NCBI GenBank assembly: GCA_021848145.1
Contig: JAJZMX010000004.1
Span: forward strand, 248,001 to 312,000
Source: a bacterium
GTDB lineage: Bacteria; Patescibacteriota; Saccharimonadia; Saccharimonadales; UBA4665
Reading direction: 5' to 3'
Length of the DNA stretch: 64,000 bases
The notes beneath the pieces are model-generated. The model saw nothing but the letters and a program-made list of their open reading frames with translations, was not told the DNA's origin and ran no database searches. This document shows positions 59,056 through 64,000 of this stretch, one piece after another. The position numbers were made by a program, and so were the translations under genes. Every line of letters begins with the position of its first letter. Positions within the stretch are counted from its first letter, which is position 1.

Positions 59056-61089
59056 TTAGTTGAGATAGGTTATTCGTCGAGCTTCATCGACCCTAGATTG
59101 TAACTCTGGATATTTTAGCAACTTTTCACCTTTATCTATAAAGATTTTGACGCCTTTTTTTACCATCTTAATTAAATTTTGATCATCTAGTGTTAATAAC
59201 CTGCTGAAACCTTTACCATGTTGAAGTTTACCGTAAATAACTCCAGGTCCACGTAGTTTAAGATCAAGCTCACTTAATTTAAACCCATTGTCAATGTTAG
59301 CAAAGCTTCTTAATCTTATATTAGGAACAAGTGAATCACTTAACATCAAGTAACAATAACTATCGTAATTTCCTCTTCCGACCCTACCCCTAAGTTGGTG
59401 AAGCTGGGCTAGCCCAAAGTGATCAGGACCATAAATTACCATAACACTAGCGTTAGCAACGTCAACGCCAACTTCAATAACAGTAGTGGCAACCAGTAAA
59501 TTTATTTTGTTATCTATAAAATCTTTCATCACTTCATCTTGCTGATTAGATTTCATCTGACCGTGCAATAAACCAACACTGTAATCATTAAAAACTTTGC
59601 TATAAGTTTGATATACCTTTTCCGCAGCCAATTCGTCATCTTCGGCTTGACTATGAATATGTGGGCATACTACATATATCTGTCTCCCCATTTCCAATTG
59701 ATTTCTCAATTCAGTCATTTGTATAGAATTTGACGATGGTGGAATTAAACGCGTCGTTACTGGCCGCCTGTTGGCAGGCATTTCCCTTAAAACCGATAAG
59801 TCCAAGTCATTAAAAATCGTTAAAGCCAATGATCGTGGTATTGGTGTTGCGGTAATACTCAAAAAATGAGGCAAATGACCAGTTTGTCTCTGAAGCTCCA
59901 TCCTCTGATCAACGCCAAACCTGTGTTGTTCATCAATAATTATTAAAGCTAGATTATCCCACCGAACTCCGCTTGTTAGTAAGCTATGCGTACCGACGAC
60001 AAAACTGTTTACTTTGTCATTGGCACAATCTATAACTTTTCTTTTTTGAGATAAACTTAAACTTCCCGTAAGTAGAAACAGGCTTTCTTCCATGCCTAAT
60101 GGCTTCAGTAGCTTAAATACCGTTTCATAATGTTGTTTTGCTAGTAGCTCAGTTGGAGCCATAAACGCAACCTTATAGCCTTCTTCGAGAGCCATTACCG
60201 CCGCCATAACAGCCACTACAGTCTTGCCACTTCCAACATCTCCTTCAACTAAACGATTCATTGGTAGATCGCTTTGCATATCTTTATATATTTGCCAGAT
60301 TATCATTCTTTGATCATTAGTTAGCTTAAATGGTAGTCGATCGACAAAACGTCGCGCTAGATCGAGATTAAAGTTAACTATCAATGCCTTTTGCGATCTA
60401 CGATCTAAGCTGTTTAATTCATTAGCCAAAAGTAAAGGAAAAAGGTCGTCAAATTTAAGCCTCGTTTTAGCTACTTCTAAAGTTTTTGTATTTTCAGGAA
60501 AGTGAACTTGAGGGATAGCTTGAGAAATTTTAATAAGCCCTAGATTATCAAGTATATACGACGGCAAAAATTCATTTATTTTTTGAGCTAAGGGCAGTGC
60601 AGCCTTTATAGATTTTCTTACTTGCCATGAACCTAAAGACTTACTCTCCGAGTAAATAGGAACGATTCCAGGTCCAGACTCTATTTCATTAGTTGCTTGT
60701 TCTAACGACGGATTAATCAAACTAAACTGACTATTAGATAATTTAAAGTTTCCAGAGATGTAGTAATCACAATCAGCTTTTATGCTAGTTTTACGATATG
60801 GTTGATTAAACCAGACGACTCTAACCGAACCGCTACTATCACTTGCTACCGCTTCTGTTACTAATAGCCCCCTCCTAGCTCGCCGAACACTAATATTCAA
60901 TATTCTTGCCTTTATCGTAACTAGACCAGGTCTCAAATTACTTATTTTAGAAACGTTGCTGTAATCTTCATATCTACGAGGTAAATAAAATAACAAGTCA
61001 TAAATAGTAAGTACATTTTTGTTAGCAAATGCCTGAGTTAGCTTTTCTCCGATTCCCGGTAACGAACTGATGTTATCGGATAATTCCAT
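59056..61089 (-). CDS. recG: ATP-dependent DNA helicase RecG
   Basis: RecG remodels stalled replication forks and Holliday junctions. The 677 residues hold the wedge OB domain, Walker A GDVGSGKT, Walker B DEQH in LIIIDEQHRFG, SITATPIPRSLALTIF, and the C-terminal helicase and TRG-type motif (HQLRGRVGRGNYDSYCYLM). A TATAAT lies 18 bases before the ATG within the 27-base gap after tyrS. Confidence 0.96.
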   Translation of the reverse strand: MELSDNISSLPGIGEKLTQAFANKNVLTIYDLLFYLPRRYEDYSNVSKISNLRPGLVTIKARILNISVRRARRGLLVTEAVASDSSGSVRVVWFNQPYRKTSIKADCDYYISGNFKLSNSQFSLINPSLEQATNEIESGPGIVPIYSESKSLGSWQVRKSIKAALPLAQKINEFLPSYILDNLGLIKISQAIPQVHFPENTKTLEVAKTRLKFDDLFPLLLANELNSLDRRSQKALIVNFNLDLARRFVDRLPFKLTNDQRMIIWQIYKDMQSDLPMNRLVEGDVGSGKTVVAVMAAVMALEEGYKVAFMAPTELLAKQHYETVFKLLKPLGMEESLFLLTGSLSLSQKRKVIDCANDKVNSFVVGTHSLLTSGVRWDNLALIIIDEQHRFGVDQRMELQRQTGHLPHFLSITATPIPRSLALTIFNDLDLSVLREMPANRRPVTTRLIPPSSNSIQMTELRNQLEMGRQIYVVCPHIHSQAEDDELAAEKVYQTYSKVFNDYSVGLLHGQMKSNQQDEVMKDFIDNKINLLVATTVIEVGVDVANASVMVIYGPDHFGLAQLHQLRGRVGRGNYDSYCYLMLSDSLVPNIRLRSFANIDNGFKLSELDLKLRGPGVIYGKLQHGKGFSRLLTLDDQNLIKMVKKGVKIFIDKGEKLLKYPELQSRVDEARRITYLN

Positions 61090-61107
61090 TAATGCTACAC
61101 TTAATAA

Positions 61108-61113
61108 ATTATA
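61108..61113 (-). promoter_or_regulatory. -10 box of recG
   Basis: TATAAT on the minus strand, 18 bases before ATG 61089, giving a leader of about 11 bases without a Shine-Dalgarno. The -35 would lie in the end of tyrS. Confidence 0.45.
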
Positions 61114-61116
61114 TCG

Positions 61117-62364
61117 TTATCTTAATTCTATTAAAGCTGAATCTTTAAACGCCTTTCCTTTTCTAAGGAGTAAACGTCGGTTATTAAAATCACTACTATT
61201 AAAAACATCATTCGCTTTACGTTGGTTATTGACATAAATTGCACCACTAGCTATAAGCTTTCTGCCTTCATTATTTGAACTTGCTAGTCCACATTCAACC
61301 AACGCCTTGGCTATGCTACTTCCTTCAGACACTCTTATAGAAGGAATTTCTTGAGTTAAAAATTTTAAGTCATTACCGTTTGCTTCTGAAACTTGCATTT
61401 TTCCTAAAAGAAAACTAGTAACAAGGCTAGCGACCTTTGCAGAATGCTCACCATGAACTATCTTTGTAACTTCATCAGCAAGCTTAAACTGAGCGAGACG
61501 TAATTTAGGGTTCTCATTATGCTGAATCATTAAGTGCTTAATCTCTTCGAAGGATAAGAAAGTAAATATTTTAAGATAATGCTCTACTGCGTAATCATCG
61601 GCATTGATCCAAAACTGGTAAAAGCTAGTTACGGAAGTCTTATTAGAATCTAACCAAACTGCCCCACCTTCACTCTTACCAAACTTAATACCAGTCTGAG
61701 GATTAACTATTAAAGGCGCTGACCATACATGAGCAATTTCGCCAGTCACGCGACGAATTAAATCAACTCCAGCTATACTGTTGCCCCACTGGTCAGAACC
61801 ACACAATTGAAGATTAACACCGTACTGTTTGTGCAAGTGCAAGAAATCATAAGCCTGGATCAAAACATAGCTAAATTCTGCATAACTAATTCCATTACCA
61901 TTTTCTCCTAGACGATTCTGCACGAACTCTCGTCCTAGCATTTGGCGCATAGGAACATGTTTACCGATATCTCTTAGAAATTCTAGATATCCAAAACCTT
62001 TAAACCAATCAAAGTTATCAACAATTTCGAAATTACTACCAGCGAATATTCTTTTATATTGTTCTGAAATATTATGCTTGTTTTGAGTGATTTGCTTAAC
62101 TGTTAGCAGTTGACGTTCTTCAGATTTGCCATCAGGGTCACCTATCATTCCTGTGGCGCCTCCAACTAATAGATATGCCTGATGGCCGTGATTAATAAAA
62201 TGCTTAACCATCATTGCGGAAGCCAGATTCCCGATTTGCATAGAATCTGCACTTGGATCAATACCAAAGTAAAACTTAAATTTTTTCATATCTAGTTGGC
62301 TTATATCATCTAAAGTGCTTTGGTTTACAAAACCGCGCCAACTTAATTCTTCAGATAAAGTCAT
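61117..62364 (-). CDS. tyrS: Tyrosyl-tRNA synthetase
   Basis: Charges tRNA-Tyr. The 415 residues have the HIGH-like DPSADSMQIGN, QLCGSDQWGNS, the KMSKS-like KFGKSEGGAVWLD and a C-terminal S4 domain (SIAKALVECGLASSNNEGRKLIASGAIYVNNQ). AGGAT lies 12 bases before the ATG. Divergent from the penicillin-binding protein gene. Confidence 0.96.
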   Translation of the reverse strand: MTLSEELSWRGFVNQSTLDDISQLDMKKFKFYFGIDPSADSMQIGNLASAMMVKHFINHGHQAYLLVGGATGMIGDPDGKSEERQLLTVKQITQNKHNISEQYKRIFAGSNFEIVDNFDWFKGFGYLEFLRDIGKHVPMRQMLGREFVQNRLGENGNGISYAEFSYVLIQAYDFLHLHKQYGVNLQLCGSDQWGNSIAGVDLIRRVTGEIAHVWSAPLIVNPQTGIKFGKSEGGAVWLDSNKTSVTSFYQFWINADDYAVEHYLKIFTFLSFEEIKHLMIQHNENPKLRLAQFKLADEVTKIVHGEHSAKVASLVTSFLLGKMQVSEANGNDLKFLTQEIPSIRVSEGSSIAKALVECGLASSNNEGRKLIASGAIYVNNQRKANDVFNSSDFNNRRLLLRKGKAFKDSALIELR

Positions 62365-62459
62365 AATTTGTATAATCCTTATTTATCATTCTAGCTAACT
62401 CTTATAAGCAACATCAAATTTTAATAACTCAAAATACTTACAAAGCTCTCAGTTAAGTT

Positions 62460-62468
62460 TGCTATAAT
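62460..62468 (+). promoter_or_regulatory. Extended -10 promoter of the PBP gene
   Basis: TGC-TATAAT, an extended -10, 43 bases before GTG 62512. The -35 is weak, as is common with extended -10 boxes. Confidence 0.55.
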
Positions 62469-62511
62469 GCTAGACATTCTGACATCAAACTTAAGTAAAG
62501 GGAATATTTAA

Positions 62512-64000
62512 GTGGGCAATGCATCAAGTGGCCGAAATAGGCGAACTAAAAAATATCGCCGATCTGGCTCTATTCAAGTTAACCATAGCTTGACGAGTAG
62601 ACATAAGGAGAAGAAATCTGCTCAGAAGGCGGCTAAAGCTGAATATCTAGCTAGCCTTCCTAAAGACCCGTGGAAAAGGCTTGCAGCCCGTTTACGCCCC
62701 AGACATTTAGTTGAATACTGGTTTTCTAGAGAAGGCGCAATTATGGGCCTTAAAATTATTGGCATAGTAATAGTTGTATGTTTTTTCTTGGTTATAGGCA
62801 TATTTGCATACTTCAGAAAAGACATTCTAGCCTTTAAGAGTATTTCGGGAGGGAATTTAGGCGGCAGTATTAGCTTCTATGACCGTACTGGAAAGGTACT
62901 TCTCTGGCAAGATTACAACTCAGTGAAGCGCGTTGCTGTCCCTTATAACCAAATTAGTCCTTACGTAAAAGAAGCGACTGTTGCAATTGAGGATAAGAAC
63001 TTTTACCACGAAAGCGGAGTAGATTTATTATCTATTTTAAGGTCAGGAGTACACGACCTACTACATCCAGGTCATCTAGAGGGTGCTTCAACAATTACGG
63101 AACAAGTTGTGAAAATGAACAAAGGCTGGAAAGATCCTTTAACTATTCCAGAGAAAATAGAGGAAATTGGTCTATCTATAGAATTAGCTAGAGAATATTC
63201 AAAAGCGCAAATACTAAATGCTTATTTAAATCTAGCTCCCTATGGAAATATTGACTACGGAGTTCAAGCAGCGTCAGAAGATTATTTTCACGAAAATGCC
63301 TCGCAGCTAACATTGGCTCAGTCCGCAATGCTGGCTTCAATACCGCAAGCGCCTACCGCATATTCACCGTTTTCTAGTCCAGTATACAACCCGGCAGTAA
63401 CAGTAAATTATTTCGATGAAGCAGGCTTAACGGCTAGGGCTCATTACGTTCTGTTACTAATGAAGCAGCAACATATGATAACGCAGGCCCAATATAATGC
63501 CGCTATAAAAGTTAACGTTCTGAATCAAGTTAAACAGCTACAACCCAAATATACGAATATAAAATATCCATACTTCTTAGAAGCAGTAAAGCAACAACTC
63601 CTAAGGACTTACGGGCAAAAGTTAGTGGACAAGGGGTCCTGGAAGGTAGTTACAACGTTAAGTGTTCCCCTTCAAAATTTGGCCCAAAATGTAGTATCGA
63701 GTAATGCTCGAAATGCTTTAGCTAGTGGGGCTGATGAAGAAGCCTTAGTAGCTGAGCAAACTCAAACAGGCCAAGTTGTAGCTTATGTGGGAGGTGAAAA
63801 TTTCAACAACCCGATAGACGGAAAAATTAATTACGCTAACATCAATATAAACCCGGGTTCTACTATTAAGCCGTATGTTTATTCAACATTTATAAACAAT
63901 CCTAAAAATAACGCGGGCGCGGGCTCTGTAATCTATGATGTTCAGCAACCACTTCCTGGCTACCCATGCACAAATCATAACTTGCCACAAAACGGAGGTA
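62512..64000 (+). CDS. Class A penicillin-binding protein (PBP1A-like), 5' part
   Basis: A bifunctional peptidoglycan glycosyltransferase and transpeptidase. 496 codons are in the window with no stop, so it runs past the right edge. GTG 62512 has AAGGGA about 10 bases upstream. A basic cytoplasmic tail (1-75) and one membrane span (about 77-100) are followed by the GT51 domain: catalytic Glu160 in EDKNFYHESG, EGASTITEQVVK (GGSTITQQ-like), KAQILNAYLNLAPYG and LTLAQSAMLASIPQAP. The transpeptidase domain follows with the Ser450 SxxK motif in PGSTIKPY. No later ATG fits the tail. Confidence 0.95.
   Translation, partial: MGNASSGRNRRTKKYRRSGSIQVNHSLTSRHKEKKSAQKAAKAEYLASLPKDPWKRLAARLRPRHLVEYWFSREGAIMGLKIIGIVIVVCFFLVIGIFAYFRKDILAFKSISGGNLGGSISFYDRTGKVLLWQDYNSVKRVAVPYNQISPYVKEATVAIEDKNFYHESGVDLLSILRSGVHDLLHPGHLEGASTITEQVVKMNKGWKDPLTIPEKIEEIGLSIELAREYSKAQILNAYLNLAPYGNIDYGVQAASEDYFHENASQLTLAQSAMLASIPQAPTAYSPFSSPVYNPAVTVNYFDEAGLTARAHYVLLLMKQQHMITQAQYNAAIKVNVLNQVKQLQPKYTNIKYPYFLEAVKQQLLRTYGQKLVDKGSWKVVTTLSVPLQNLAQNVVSSNARNALASGADEEALVAEQTQTGQVVAYVGGENFNNPIDGKINYANININPGSTIKPYVYSTFINNPKNNAGAGSVIYDVQQPLPGYPCTNHNLPQNGG

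Overview
The window (about 38% GC by eye, standard genetic code) looks like a chromosomal segment of a Candidatus Saccharibacteria (TM7) / Patescibacteria (CPR) bacterium. This is inferred, not searched. Supporting signs are the absence of the L30 gene between rpsE and rplO (a known CPR trait), the glycogen operon, the many short orphan proteins and the tight packing. UGA is a stop here (rpoC ends in TGA), so this is not the recoded Gracilibacteria/Absconditabacteria code.

Layout. 1-2.8 kb: secE-nusG, then rplK-rplA after a 309-base leader (minus strand; rplA runs off the left edge), plus a lipoprotein gene. 2.8-9.3 kb: mixed accessory genes (HIT protein, membrane GT2 glycosyltransferase, soluble PAS histidine kinase, YgjP-like metallopeptidase, P-loop kinase, tRNA-Trp, a possible papain-fold protein, TrhO). 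9.4-13.8 kb: a three-gene glycogen/alpha-glucan operon (GT4, GH57, GH15). 13.9-18.4 kb: one 1516-residue Kelch-repeat surface protein. 18.6-21.5 kb: rpmG, three tRNAs and four small plus-strand genes. 21.5-25 kb: trpS-rluD-holB-like-TPR operon. 25-56.8 kb: a very long minus-strand core, in transcription order tRNA-Leu-hisS, tig, clpP, rpoB-rpoC, rpsL-rpsG-fusA, tuf, rpsJ, rplC...rplO-secY, infA-rpmJ-rpsM-rpsK-rpsD-rpoA-rplQ-rplM-rpsI. One plus-strand orphan gene interrupts it between fusA and tuf. 57-64 kb: membrane protein, rsmD, a PLC/P1-nuclease-like protein, recG, tyrS and the start of a class A penicillin-binding protein.

Main observations. (1) At least eleven operon-leading genes have a -10 box only 4-15 bases before the start codon and usually no Shine-Dalgarno, which predicts leaderless mRNAs; operon-internal genes have Shine-Dalgarno sequences. 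(2) Zinc-binding cysteines are missing from S4, S14, L33, L36 and from both zinc sites of RNA polymerase beta prime. (3) A CIRCE operator (HrcA site) overlaps the clpP promoter. (4) The giant Kelch protein has about 18 repeats and only an N-terminal membrane anchor. (5) Hairpins and dyads lie before secE, rplK and secY, and the same TGACAG-N13-CTGTCA dyad occurs upstream of rpoB and of a membrane-protein gene. No CRISPR array, insertion sequence, integrase or prophage was seen.
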